From NCBI GenBank assembly GCA_031763025.1, contig JASSKH010000017.1, positions 10,654,626 through 10,718,625 of the forward strand: DNA of 64,000 bases, given 5' to 3'. This DNA is from Macrocystis pyrifera. Lineage: Eukaryota > Sar > Phaeophyceae > Laminariales > Laminariaceae. Below the pieces are notes generated by a model, which saw only the letters and a list, made by a program, of their open reading frames with translations, did not search any database and was not told where the DNA came from. The translations under genes and the position numbers were made by a program. This document shows positions 44,788-54,732 of this stretch, in pieces (positions within the stretch are counted from its first letter, which is position 1; every line of letters begins with the position of its first letter).

Positions 44788-46207
44788 CGCTAAATAAAAA
44801 GTTTGATTTCACGGGCGGGGGCACAGTACATTCGCTACATACATCATCGATGAAGAAATGGCCTTCGATAAAAGGTTGCTGTTCTCCAGGCTTTCATGGT
44901 ATATCTCTTTTCGAGTCGTCGCCAAAGATGTATGCGGGGCGCAAACCTACGTTCCCAAGATACGATTAGTTCTCAAAATGAGCAAAGAAGGGCTAAACAG
45001 CTCTTCTAGATTCTTGCATACTACACGTACGGCCACGGCTCCGGCTTTGGCGTTAGCCTTGTATATAAGCACAAATTATTCTAAAACTTCGAAATATAGG
45101 TCTTGGTTGCAACCCCCTTTTTACTCTAATTTCCAATCGCAAATAAATGTTGCCGAAACGCCTGCGCGCGGACGCTTGGCGCATTCCTGAGGGTACTGCT
45201 GCAGAGTCCCCTCAATATGTTCAATTTCGTGGCGAGCTATAAATTATTTGCTGACCAAAACACCAGTACGGGTGGAAACCGAAACGCGCGCGAAAACGAG
45301 TAAAGCACACGTACGTACCTGAAACAAGCAGTACATCGTTGGAAGCGTGGTGCATGGCAACACTGTCCCAAGAACAAATGTCGCCAGGAGTGGTCTCTGC
45401 TGCTGCGCTCAGCTCGTGGACCACTGTAGCAGCTCTGCTCCACTCCCGCCCACGCAAAGCACCTTCCGGGATAGCAAGGTGCTCTCCGCCCAACATGGCG
45501 GGATCCGACCAGAAGTTATGGGAGTGAAGGTCCACCATCTTCGACATGAGATCTTCCTCCAAGTCGCTGAGAAATGCCTCAGCCCCCGAAGAGTGCGCAG
45601 GCAATGTGCCAGGCGTAAGCTCCACGATAAGACCTTGAACATTGTCCATACGCAACTTGGATCCGTGAGTCGTGGTCAGCAGGCCTAATCCGCCACTTCC
45701 CTCCGACGCTCGCACATTGCTGTCGTGCTCAAGGACGCCAGGAGCGATTTTCAGCGCAGAGGGAAACAGACCAACGCTCGCCAGGTCGAACCCGGCCCGT
45801 CCATTAGAAAGCTCGACGGCCTGGATGTCCGAAGCTGTGACCAGGAAGCACGCGCCATACTCGCTGGAGTGGTGTAGAGGTTTCACAGCCTCAGGGGAGA
45901 GAAATGTTTGCAGGCCAGAGGCGGCTTCATGACCACGACCGTACTCTGCGCAGGCCAAGTGTGGCGCACGCAAGCCGTGCTGACCGGCCCGGAGCCTCTC
46001 TTCGTCCCACCTCGTGGCTGCTTCGAACGCTTGATCGCGACCTCTGAAATCAAGATATGCGGTGGTTAAAATTGTATCTTCAACCAGCCTCAGGGAAGGA
46101 TAATTGTTCTGACCTTTTCCCGACGCTTCTAGGCCCGAAGCGACGCAGACCACCGAAGTCCAAGCAATGCACGACAAGAGAACAGCACTTCTCGCAAACC
46201 GGGCCAT
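30881..46207 (-). CDS. Secreted subtilisin-family (S8) serine protease, nine exons
   Basis: A signal-peptide, prodomain, S8 catalytic domain and C-terminal beta-domain protease of about 991 residues. Exons (minus strand): 46207-45319, 44360-44266, 36502-36299, 34248-34048, 33570-32980, 32688-32410, 32159-32055, 31858-31745 and 31378-30881 (stop TAG). All junctions are GT/AG, and all introns after the first are phase 0. Catalytic Asp is in ILDTGLDE (about 399), His in GHGTHTAG (about 506), oxyanion Asn in FAAGN (about 672) and Ser in GTSMSCP (about 776). A Cys-rich insert follows the His motif. The C-terminal part has LLINSANLMGG, GFGRVHLEQGMPL, VTLSWIDPGA and LVHDLDLAVNSPSG, as in S8 proteases with a trailing jelly-roll domain. 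It probably works in the secretory pathway or outside the cell. Exons 3-9 are firm. Exon 2 and the link to exon 1 are less so, since they rest on frame, a signal peptide and GT/AG only. A start at 46321 is possible. Confidence 0.85.
34930..35853 (-). pseudogene. Tyrosine recombinase relic of a second lineage, inside a protease intron
   Basis: The minus strand encodes SFKAWAFVETTSWRCSSEGH with LANTISWKLAAVQYFHRLRV, then IAQAHLAAETPRRVRLPASL. After a frame change it reads DGGAVALILELMS, SSYRCGKTVRVVRYGRAFGE, ALQSLRIRGATTFASGG and IPERVIQK with GRW. The last part is the HSLRxGG...VIQxxGRW core of tyrosine recombinases, with the His changed to Gln, a stop after ASGG and another after QK. It is clearly unlike the recombinases of copies A-C, so it is a second family (Crypton- or DIRS-type). 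It lies wholly within the 2.05-kb intron between protease exons 3 and 4, in the same orientation. Confidence 0.75.
37536..37639. mobile_element. TA-MITE copy 1
   Basis: A 104-bp near-palindrome with TIR TTACGGGGGACCATAGTAAA plus TAGGACC, matched at the right end by GGTCCTATTTACTATGGTCC and CCCGCAA. It is flanked by TA on both sides. It has no coding capacity and lies in the 7.8-kb intron of the protease gene. The TA duplication and short length fit a Stowaway-like or Tc1/mariner-derived MITE. Confidence 0.85.
38870..39690 (+). repeat. Intronic duplication, unit 1
   Basis: Matches to 39750-40560 include GTCACAGGAGTGG, GCTTCGAGGCC, CAACGGAACCC, TCGTCGGCC, GCTGGTCTG and CACCGTTGGAGGGCC/CCATTGTTGGAGGGTC. 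One plus-strand frame keeps similarity between the two units: HxRNPxRxxS, then RRPAGLxQNxKRxFxKAP. It may therefore derive from a coding sequence or a mobile element. Its own identity is unknown. Confidence 0.65.
39750..40560 (+). repeat. Intronic duplication, unit 2
   Basis: This is the second diverged unit of the tandem duplication. The frame YRRPAGLFQNVKRSFPKAP aligns with DRRPAGLNQNMKRFFLKAP of unit 1. The downstream similarity includes a TGTGCRACCAGYAAAGAA stretch and a TGAATGAAT/TGAATGAAG tail. The two units differ at many positions. Confidence 0.65.
41000..41110 (-). mobile_element. LINE family 1 scrap (C-terminal region)
   Basis: The minus strand reads HRLQHRTDQIMLYAKGFKAQ. This matches RRQRTDHLMPYAKALKKAH in the LINE family 1 copy at 1.4-2.7 kb. 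Only about 30 codons survive, in the large protease intron. Confidence 0.6.
41581..41603 (+). repeat. Poly-C homopolymer run
   Basis: This is a run of about 23 C bases at the start of a pyrimidine-rich repeat. Its true length may be affected by sequencing error. Confidence 0.9.
41640..41860 (-). repeat. Purine/pyrimidine-strand dispersed repeat, copy 1
   Basis: The reverse complement shares GGTAGAGA, AAAAACGAGCA, TTCAGCTGG, AAGGACAATGCAACAGACTC, AAAGG and ACAGA-rich words in order with the plus strand at 57.77-57.92 kb. No coding content is conserved; the match is of repeat type. Confidence 0.5.
41931..42034. mobile_element. TA-MITE copy 2
   Basis: This 104-bp copy runs from TCACGGGGGTCCATAGTAAA to TATTTTCTATGGTCCCCCGT plus AA. 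It lies in the protease intron. The left end has mutated (TC for TT), so the TA duplication is no longer clean. Confidence 0.8.
42035..43181. other. Intronic sequence between MITE copies
   Basis: A TTTGTTTG run lies near 42130-42165. No gene is recognised; this is part of the 7.8-kb protease intron. Confidence 0.4.
43182..43286. mobile_element. TA-MITE copy 3
   Basis: This 105-bp copy is flanked by TA on both sides. It runs from TTACGGGGGACCATAGTAAA to GGTCCTATTTACTATGACCC plus CCCGTAA. It lies in the protease intron. Confidence 0.85.
44443..44782 (+). mobile_element. tRNA-derived SINE, complete copy (family copy 1)
   Basis: This about 340-bp element is flanked by the target duplication AGAACCG (44436-44442 and 44783-44789). 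The head has a box-A-like GTGGCTTGGTAAGTGG and a box-B-like GGTTCAAGTCTCACC; the latter forms a T-arm, GTGGG-TTCAAGT-CTCAC. The body carries ATTCGATGAAAATCGA, GGGAATGCTGAACCC, GACACCTGTGACCACGG and CGCTGAGAGTAAAACCTCC. The 3' end is GATGATT followed by about 29 A. It is transcribed by RNA polymerase III if active and would depend on a LINE. It lies antisense in intron 1 of the protease, less than 100 bp from the exon 2 acceptor. Confidence 0.85.
45319..46207 (-). CDS. Exon 1 of the S8 protease: signal peptide and prodomain
   Basis: This is an uninterrupted frame of 296 codons. It opens with MARFARSAVLLSCIAWTSVV, a classic signal peptide with a likely cut after CVASG. It ends at TTTCAG followed by GTACGT. 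No known domain is obvious in the middle. Its length, acidic surface and position before the VSFLAGRLEVLRVAPWH segment of exon 3 fit a long inhibitor-like propeptide. An upstream in-frame ATG at 46321 would add 38 residues and hide the signal peptide, so 46207 is preferred. It could instead be a separate secreted protein gene if the exon 1-2-3 link is wrong. Confidence 0.7.
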
Positions 46208-48491
46208 CTCGCGCGTCCTCGGCCGACCGGCAGGACTCGAACCGCGGGTGTAGTCATTCATGGATCTGGGCTGGTGCTGTGCAAAAGGGCCGGCTGGCTT
46301 CATTTTTGGTTTCATTGACATTCTTTCGAAGCACGCTGAAGACCGATCGGTGTGGTCGGGTCACCTGTACCACACTGGAGCGTAGAATGTCCACAGGCGC
46401 TACTCGCAATTGCTTGTGCGCGTGGAACCAATCCTCACGACTTCAGGGGCACTTGGAGTAGCGGTTGCTGAATATGACAGTGGGCGGCTGAAGGTCAGCA
46501 GTAGTGTCCACGTTTTGATAAGGAGGCCATCAAACCGCGTCCATTGACGAACAATAAATTAATCAAGAAATAAACTGATAGATCTCCCGGGGGTTACAGA
46601 ATACGGCCAGCTTGTCTTGCTGTAGACCGGTGGAGGAAACAAGTATACCAGGTACGGTATCGCGATGTGACGGATACCACATTCATTCATCGACCGCTGT
46701 GGTTGGTACATCAGCAGAGTACCAGGTACTTATTAAAGAAGTACCGGTATTAAACCACGCCCAACCTTTCTATTTCCACCTCGCCCCGCCCAACCCCGTG
46801 CGTTTTGTTATTTTAAATATCGTTCGGTACTACATCTTGGCATCGTATACATACCTGGCATATGTATATATATATATTACTGGTGGTTCATGTGTAACAT
46901 GATTACGTATGTGACATGTCTCCTCGTCTGCTCCTTTCCGGTTGTTGCTCTTCTCGGATGTCGACATTGCTTTTTGCACGTCACGGAGACCACATCGAGA
47001 TGAAGAGTGGCAACGAAGAGCGGGGGGTGTACTAATGTCACATGGTATGGCCGTAGTCGTATGACCGTAGACTATAGACTATAGCTAATGTGGACATTGG
47101 AATCCCTACAACGGGGGTCAGCAATGTTTTTACCTCTGGAGAGTATCAAGGGGGCGACAGATCGTGACGAAATAGTTCAGTTAGACTATACATACCTGGT
47201 GGTACTGTATATACAAGTATCAACACTTCCAGGCATCATTAAGAGTACTATGGTAGTAGTAATATCGTAGTAGATTTTCGGTCGAACCTATCCTTGTTGG
47301 TCCTTCCTCGATTGCTACTGTTTGTCTCCATACGAAAGCTTGACAATGTGTCTATCCGTTCTTCCGGATATTATTTCTTGGCTTATTGTTATTTTTATAA
47401 ATTTTGGAATACGTCAGCTGTGTTATAACTACGAAAGTTCAATTTGGTTTGGGTTTGTGTGTTCTAGTTATTTTAGTACTGGGTACCTTTGAAATTACAG
47501 CAGTGGCCCCTCCTTTATTAAAATGTCGATTCGTGATCCATGACCATGTTCTCCGCTCCGCAGCTTGCTACTACTACTACAGCAGCAGGGCATCGCTGCT
47601 TGTTGCGTCTGCGGCTATATATCGGAAAAAATATTTAATTTGAGCAATCGGCCCACTTGAATTTCGAGTTTAGTAGACGAGCAACCCCCCCCCGCCGGTT
47701 GGCAAGGGGCAGTACAGCCGGCGAGCCAGGGAGGATGACCAAATACGTACATGGTCAAATCGGCCACTTTAATCGTCTCCAAGTTGCGGTTCTGATGTGA
47801 GTTGAATCTTACGATTCAATCGGATGGCTTGCCTGCGATTCCCAGCTCCACACTATTAATAGCACCATCTTAGAAACGCTATTTCGTGTGCCCGTGCGAA
47901 CTCTGGGAGCGCTTTTGGTTCCATGTGCCGCTGAATAGGAGTATTGATTTCGTGAAAAAAAAAAAACAGAAAAAAAACAACAACAACGACAACAACACAA
48001 CAACACAACAGCAACTACAACAATACGAGCAACAAGAAGAAAAAAAAACCAAAAGCCGATAGGGGTGCAGTAGCTCTCGTGGCAATTTACTCTTATCTGG
48101 AGGTGTCTCTCATGGGAATCGCTCCGACAAAGCGGAAATAGCATGGCTGGCCGCTAGCAGCACTAGGCAGGCAAGTTTGATTGGTTCGGTTTCGGGAAGG
48201 ATGGCCGAAAGGGTCATCGCGTCGCAGCGAGGGACAGCGAGACAGGACTTTGAAAGTGGTCGGCGGTCTCCCGGAAAGCAGCCGTCTAAAAATGCACGCT
48301 CGGCACATGGTTGAAGATCCAACGGGAAGACATTTGTTCGTGCGAATATACAGCAGCAGTAGCAGTCTACGGCAATATTCCATACCTCCTCGCTGGCATG
48401 TTGGGATGTGTGGTCCAAGATAGTCTGTTCATGTACGAGCCCTGTTTTGTATGTCGTCGTCTCAGAAGCACAGACTATATTAATAGCCCGC
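46208..48491. other. Upstream flank of the protease gene; otherwise unassigned
   Basis: The first few hundred bases should hold the protease promoter and 5' UTR, but no TATA box or initiator can be singled out. TA repeats lie at 46862-46880. An AC-rich low-complexity stretch (CAACAACACAACAACACAAC) lies at about 47975-48030. No other gene is recognised. Confidence 0.4.
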
Positions 48492-48808
48492 GTCCCCGGT
48501 GGCTTTGTGGGTGATTCGCGTGCCTAATTAAATCAATTTCGTAGGTTCGAGTCTGACTGAGTGCATACTCGTACTCGCAGTGATTTTGTCCTGCATAAAA
48601 AATGGATACAGTAAGTACTAGTAGTGGCGGATATTGCGCGAAAGCGCGAGTTACCAAAATTCGATGAAAACTGAAGAGCAGACTAGAGGGAATGCTGAAT
48701 GAACTCTCTCAGCGACGACACCTGTGACTACTGCTTGCCCAGAAGATCGCTGAGGGTCAAATTTCCTACGAGTTAATTACTAGCTGGAGAGTAAAAGGGA
48801 TGATAAAA
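48492..48808 (+). mobile_element. tRNA-derived SINE (family copy 2)
   Basis: This copy is colinear with the element at 44.44 kb. It has GTCCCCGGTGGCTTTGTGGG, box-B-like GGTTCGAGTCTGACTGAGTG, GCGCGAAAGCGCGAG, AATTCGATGAAAACTGAAGA, GACACCTGTGACTACTGCTT, AGATCGCTGAGGGTC and an A-rich tail after GATGAT. It differs from copy 1 at many positions and lacks the poly-G stretch, so it inserted independently and longer ago. Target duplications are not clear. Confidence 0.85.
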
Positions 48809-50934
48809 AAATATAATGTGTTGTTATTGTGGTTGGTGCGCCTCAAATCCGTCTTTCTATGGATTGACTGCCTGCCGCGAAGAATAAGTGTTATATGCCG
48901 TAGTATGTAGGTATTTAATATGCGTATATGGTTGACTCTCGTCCACAAACATGATGTGGATATTGGTGCTGCTGGTATCACACATATTCGCATTCATACT
49001 GCTGTTGTGTATAGTAAATAGGTATACATATACGAGCAAGCAGGCGACAAATAAATATATTCGCACTTAGCATACATATCATTATTATGCTTGCCTCCTG
49101 ACAAAACAAAATTGCGTAGATTCCGTTCCTAAATAAACCAAATATCCTTCCGTAAATCAGTAATATCCCTCATACACTTCTCTGCCAGTTGTTTAATGTT
49201 AATGTATGTATGCGCTGCAGGGAGGAAAAAACCAAACAGAACTCGGGCGGGGTCCTAGCGGTACATAGCTACAACAGCAGTGTAACACACATACAGCAGT
49301 ACCTGATGGGCATACCTGGGTATCCTGTATACTTCTACTATACTACCAGGTATACTTGTACAAACGCCAGAACGAGGCAAAAGCCACGTGTCGCAAATTC
49401 GCGATGCACGTCATGCCACTGTCCACCACGAGCCCGCGGCAGCTACACGGACTGCAGCCGGAAACAATTTCTTCGTCCTTGCTACATTATTTACAACTTG
49501 TAACTTTTTTGGTGGATGGTTGCTCGTGCCCAACGCCAACAGTACTTTAGTCCCGGACACGGCAACAGCTACACGGCGTAAAATATTTCCTGCACCTATA
49601 CATAGATGCATTGCAAGCAGAAACGATGCAGAATTGGCTGCGTCTGAATGAAGTGGTTCCCGAAAGGGGTCCGGCACACGCGGGTGTTGGTTTACAGTGT
49701 CGAGCCTAATTATTTTTTATTATTATTTGCCTTTTGTGAAACAATCCAACAGGCAAGAGTTACTAGTAGTAGCACAAATTCCCAACTTCTTCCATCCCAT
49801 GTTACAGTAACAAACTACAGGGCCAACGCTCAAACGCCAGTCGGGCCTTTCGCTGCGTACTCACGCCTACCGTTCTCGGTCACGAGACAACGACGGTATA
49901 CGCCGTCCGTGAATATCCGAATACTGGCAGGTAGAAAATGCCGCATGCAAATTGGCATGTCAATGGTCAGCAGCTAGCTGCTTACAACGCCTCCGGGGAG
50001 TTCTTCCCCGTTTTTGCGTCAGGTTGGTCTCGTGTTGGCACTTGGTATTGCTCCTGTGGCGTCCTTCCGCTCGAACCCGGGTCGTTTTGCGCCGCGCCTT
50101 GCTTACTATGTTGCTGCCACTCCCAAGGGACTTTTTTTCTCGTACAGTAGGTGCGAAAACTTGGTAATATATAACTCGTGGAACGTCAAAGAGCCTCTTC
50201 GAACGCTCCCAGTTCGAACGCGGAAACTTCTGCAGTAAAACGTCGGTTTATTTATATGGCCAAGCAACCCTATATTCCCGCTCATCGACTGTCGATTTCG
50301 ACCCCCTCCTCGATCTCGAATCCAGCTTGCGAAGCGAGCGTCGCCTCTGTCCAGGATGCATCAGCAAGCTTTCATGCGACGTTGCCAATATACCTCTGCA
50401 AACACCCGCGTCCAGAAACGACCCCAACCAAGTGCAACGCCTTGGTTTTAATAGTGGTTGTGCCTTATAGGGCTTGTGCCTTATTATTCGCTGAACTTCT
50501 CACATGAGGAGCTCATTATCTCACCGAAACAAGACTTCGAATAGCTTCGTTCGCGCAACCAGACCAAAACTGCTTTGCGCTACTGCTATTTGTAGTCTTA
50601 AAACCTATATATTACGAGTACATGTAGTGTTCGTACTTGAAGCATCCAACTACTACCAGGTATACAAGTAGTGGGAACTGCTCATTGGAGAAGCGCATCT
50701 GGTCAGAAAATGTACAGGTGAAAAGAGCAGCCCCCACGGTGGGGTGAGCCCCAAGCACTGCTGTGCTATGAAGTTCGCGAATGAGAGACGTGTGATCAAG
50801 GCATGGCATGTTACCAGTGACCCAAGTGCACTATGAGCTTATCCCATTGCTTCGGGGTAGACGAGAAGAAGACATCGTCACTTTGAGGTGAGTTCAGCCC
50901 TGCACCACCGAAAAGAGACCCCTATTACGGGGGT
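48809..50934. other. Unassigned, with one possible targeting-peptide exon
   Basis: No protein family is recognised. A frame at 50014-50163 beginning MRQVGLVLALGIAPVASF looks like a signal sequence and is treated as a finding. The rest holds no shared repeat that I can see. Confidence 0.35.
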
Positions 50935-51029
50935 ACATAGTTAATAGGACCTATGGTATACATAAAAACCTATATATTTACCTATTTTCAATAACAAAAT
51001 TTGGTCCCGTTAACTATGGACCCCCGTAA
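50935..51029. mobile_element. TA-MITE copy 4
   Basis: This 95-bp copy is flanked by TA. The left TIR is TTACGGGGGTACATAGTTAA plus TAGGACC and the right end is GGTCCCGTTAACTATGGACC plus CCCGTAA. Matching substitutions in both arms (GTTAA in place of GTAAA) suggest arm homogenisation or a sub-family. Confidence 0.8.
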
Positions 51030-53310
51030 TAGTAAGTGCACATCATATAAACGGTTGTTTGACCCATTGATTTGATGTCATTGAATCTCCCCCTCACTAC
51101 AGTAGTACAACTTCGAGTTTTGGTGTGATTAAATGCTGTCCAGATGCAGCAGTATACTGTTGCTGTAGATTCGATGAAATTGTGCTACGAGGTGACAACA
51201 CACATACTGACGCCAGATAACTTCATCGCCGCCCTGGGTCCCAACATTGCAGGCGGTTTGTGGACTGCTGTTCTGCTCGTCATGGGCGGGTTGTCTGGTT
51301 GTCTTGTGCAAGTTGCTCCGAGCGACCGACTTCTATGCGGTGTGCTGGTGATAGGGCCTCACATGTACATACCCAGATATAGAAATAGGAAAAGAATACT
51401 TCACTGAACCTGTACTACGGTATTGTAGGTGTACTGTAGTTCCTTGGAACAGTGTTTCTTGCTTCATGTAGTGGACTGCTAAGCCGTTGGGGGTCGCTCG
51501 TTGCGGTAGCTCGAATCTATCGCGTTTGTTGGTATGGAGACAAAGTATTGGGAAAAACTTTATTTGATGGGCTGTGACAACATCTATCTGCCCTTTTTGG
51601 CTTATCCCGTCACAGCTCCATACATCCAATGCAATCGATGTACCAACCACTCATGCAGAGAGCTATGATACAGTAATAATGGCAAGGCTTAATCCCACCT
51701 CGGGGAAGTTCATGTGACAGCACAGTCTGTTCTAGAGCTTGAAAGAGTACCTCATTCTCCATAACCCGCGAGGGTCCGCAGATAGGGCGGTGGTACTTTG
51801 GCCACTACTGAAGGACATAAGGAAAGACTTCATCTAAGAACCTTCCAGGTACGCGATTCAGCACAGAAGCAAGCGCAGAATTTCGCAAATAGATCCACCC
51901 CGTGTACGTATACATTGCCGGCATTCCATTCCCACATGACTCCATGCCGCCGCATCGCGGTACGGCGTTAGAGGGCGATCCCCAACAGGGTATCGTGTAG
52001 ACGAAGCAGAAAGCCCCGAACATTGTCAAAGAAGTCACGTTTTTGAATCGACGTCAGTGGGACGGAGTAATCGTGGGATAGGATTTGATCGGCAGTACAG
52101 CACCGCAGTAGTAGCATATCGAACATTCCTATTACCCTGGCAGCAGGCGCTGGTATATTGTTTTCCCTCCAGGGATGTACGGAACTCCGTCAGACTTGTA
52201 GCTCTCTCCACCCCCTTTCCCCGTCCCCTTTCCCCGCCCCCCGCCCCCGACGTCACAATAGTAAATATTGGGGGGGCGATGGGAAAATTTTGCACACACA
52301 TGTCTGGTCAAGCATTGGTCGTCGGTTGACCGATCCAGTGACTACGTCATGTCTATCAACGTTCTCAGCTAGAACCCCCGACTCGCTTGCGTTCGGCGTG
52401 GTCTTGCTGACCTACTTGTACACATGATGGCATTGGCTTCCCGTATGCTGGCTGCCTTTGTTTATGTCCTCTCACTCTGATCCGTATCTCCGACGCGGCC
52501 ATGCCTCATTCTCCTTATCAATAAAAACATTCTGTACGTCAGAGCGGGCCTGTGAAGACCGGTGCTGCGTCCACGGACAATAATATATCTTTTATTTTCC
52601 TCCGGGGGACCTGCTCTAAGTCGCGCGATACTCTGCACGGCTAGACTACTGTACCAAGAACTATAAAGTACGATGTATGGAACGACAAAGAAACGAAGCT
52701 GTGACGCAGATACCCATCGTCGTATGTCTTAGCTACCTGGTATGTATTGCGGATATTGGGCACGTCATATTTTTTTATTACAACGGATTAGTCGATGGTG
52801 AGGATATCGATCGTTTCCTAATGCCTCGAAGAATGTTCATTCCGAGAAATAGCGTCCTCTGCTGTGCAAAACTAGCGGACTCTTGAATAGGAATCGGTAT
52901 CGAGACACTCCCGCCGCAACTGTCGAGATTTACTCCGCATGACTTTCCTCGACGAATACGAATTATTGTTCAACGCCTGCATGTGCATTGGTTGTTGTAG
53001 GCTGGAACACTGCTGTCAATCAGGAATCCTACTATTTCCAAATGATGCGAAAACGCCGATCGAACGAAAATATGGTTTACGTCTGGACCAGTCCGTATGT
53101 CGTTTGCTTCGTACAGTACTTTCACAAGATTTCTAGAGAGGGTAGGAAGGGTAGGGGTGGATGAAATTAAGCTTTAAATGAAATCAACTCTAAGCCTTAA
53201 GGGTAGGAGTAAAGAAATTAATTTTGTTCAAAGAGGGAGACGATAGCGAACGCAATCGACGATATACCTATAGACGATGGGCGTGCGCTCTGGTTCGGGA
53301 GTTTCACCGT
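51030..53310. other. Unassigned sequence
   Basis: No gene or shared repeat is recognised. A C-rich tract (CCCTTTCCCCGTCCCC) lies near 52211-52250. Confidence 0.35.
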
Positions 53311-53430
53311 GGTGGCCGCCTTGTGCGTCGGCACAGACAAGGGCGGCGAAGACTAACATACCGAGACGCCGTGGCGGCCACATTGTGCATCTGTACAGAC
53401 AAGGGCGGCGAAGAGTAACATGCCAAGGCA
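53311..53430 (+). repeat. Two-copy direct repeat, about 62 bp
   Basis: GGCCGCCTTGTGCGTCGGCA and then CAGACAAGGGCGGCGAAGAC are repeated as GGCCACATTGTGCATCTGTA and then CAGACAAGGGCGGCGAAGAG, each followed by TAACAT. Confidence 0.75.
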
Positions 53431-53664
53431 CATTATCGACTATTGCCATGATGTTTCTTACGCTGTTACGGTGTATGTCCAACACTAATAATCACCTGGT
53501 ATACAGCAGCTAGCAGCAGGAATATTGCTGTAGGCGTGATGACAGTATTACAAATGATAAGTACCTGTACAGTATCGGCGCATCGACCCTCTCGTAAAAC
53601 GAAATTGAAAATAAGAAAGTATGCAGCTCACGCGTTCGCCGTCTATGGCAAATTACTACATGGA

Positions 53665-54320
53665 GTGATGTAGAGAGGTAAATGAGCCAAAGTGGCCTCC
53701 TACTTGCAGTCGGCCGTGTGCGGTCGAAAGCAAAAAACGAAAAACACACCACCAAACCCACAGCAGACGGCAACCGCAACAATCTCGAGACGGCATTCCA
53801 CGAAAAAAGTTTCGCGCATTAGTCCAAGCTCGCCCGGCGCTGTAGACATCAAGTTTGTATAAAGGGGCCGCATGCAGCTCGTCGCGCACTTCAGAAATGC
53901 AAAAAAAAAAAAAAACAGATTGTTGCTCACGCAGTACACACCAGATGTACGCACGAATTGAATAGTGGACGCCTGTACGCACCCCAGTATGAAGAGGCAT
54001 TTTGCCTATAGACGAAAGGCGGCCTCATTACTAGTAGAGAGGCAAATGGGGAAAGGTGGCCTCATACTGGCAGCAACTCGTGCGCGTTGGAAGGAAAAGA
54101 AACGGGAACAATCCCGTGAAACTCTGCCGCACTTAAACACACCACCAAAACCCCAGCACCCCGGTGGCGGCGACCACATCGAGACGGATTGCGACGAAAC
54201 TAGCCTCATGCGTTCGCCCAGGCTCGCCCGCTTCTGTAGCTTGTAATTTAGTAGTGAAAGCCTGTACGCACCCCGGTATCAACAGATTGTTTACCCTTAC
54301 AGGTCCAAACCGGCTTCATT
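53665..54320 (+). repeat. Diverged tandem duplication, unit about 355 bp
   Basis: The words GTAGAGAGGYAAATG, AAAGTGGCCTC/AAAGGTGGCCTC, ACACACCACCAAA, ATCGAGACGG, AGGCTCGCCCG and TGTACGCACCCC occur in the same order in both units, starting near 53669 and 54037. Coding identity is unknown and the units are well diverged. Confidence 0.6.
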
Positions 54321-54570
54321 TTAGAAGTCTATCCATTTTCGCTCCTCCCGAATAAGAATGTTAGCCTGACAACTGATTTCAGACTTCTTACAAGAAAGCC
54401 GATTCACCCTGTGTTTTCTCAACTGGTGTACTGTGGACACATGGCAAGCGCATTGCAGTAGATCGTCTCAGATATTTAACGCGATGTGTTCACCTCTATT
54501 GATTATCCGTTCAAGGACATTGTTGCGCGGGTCCGACCAGGAGCACCAACTTTGGTAGAAAGAATGTGGC

Positions 54571-54732
54571 GGGTGAGCGTGTTGCCATGATAAGACACAA
54601 AAGCGGATAGTTCCCGTATTTTTCGCAACAATATAGTGCACGGGCTACCCCGGGTGAGCGTGTTGCCATGATAAGACACAAAAGCGGATAGTTCTCGTAT
54701 TTTTCGCAACAATATAGTGCACGGGCTACCCC
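54571..54732 (+). repeat. Perfect-period tandem duplication, 2 x 81 bp
   Basis: The unit GGGTGAGCGTGTTGCCATGA through CACGGGCTACCCC occurs twice back to back (54571-54651 and 54652-54732) with only one or two differences. The duplication is therefore recent. Because 81 is 27 codons, a minus-strand frame remains open across it, but I see no gene. Confidence 0.9.

Noticed and set aside
48492-48570. A functional tRNA gene
   Set aside because: Same SINE head as at 44.44 kb with a decayed acceptor; a cloverleaf cannot be closed.
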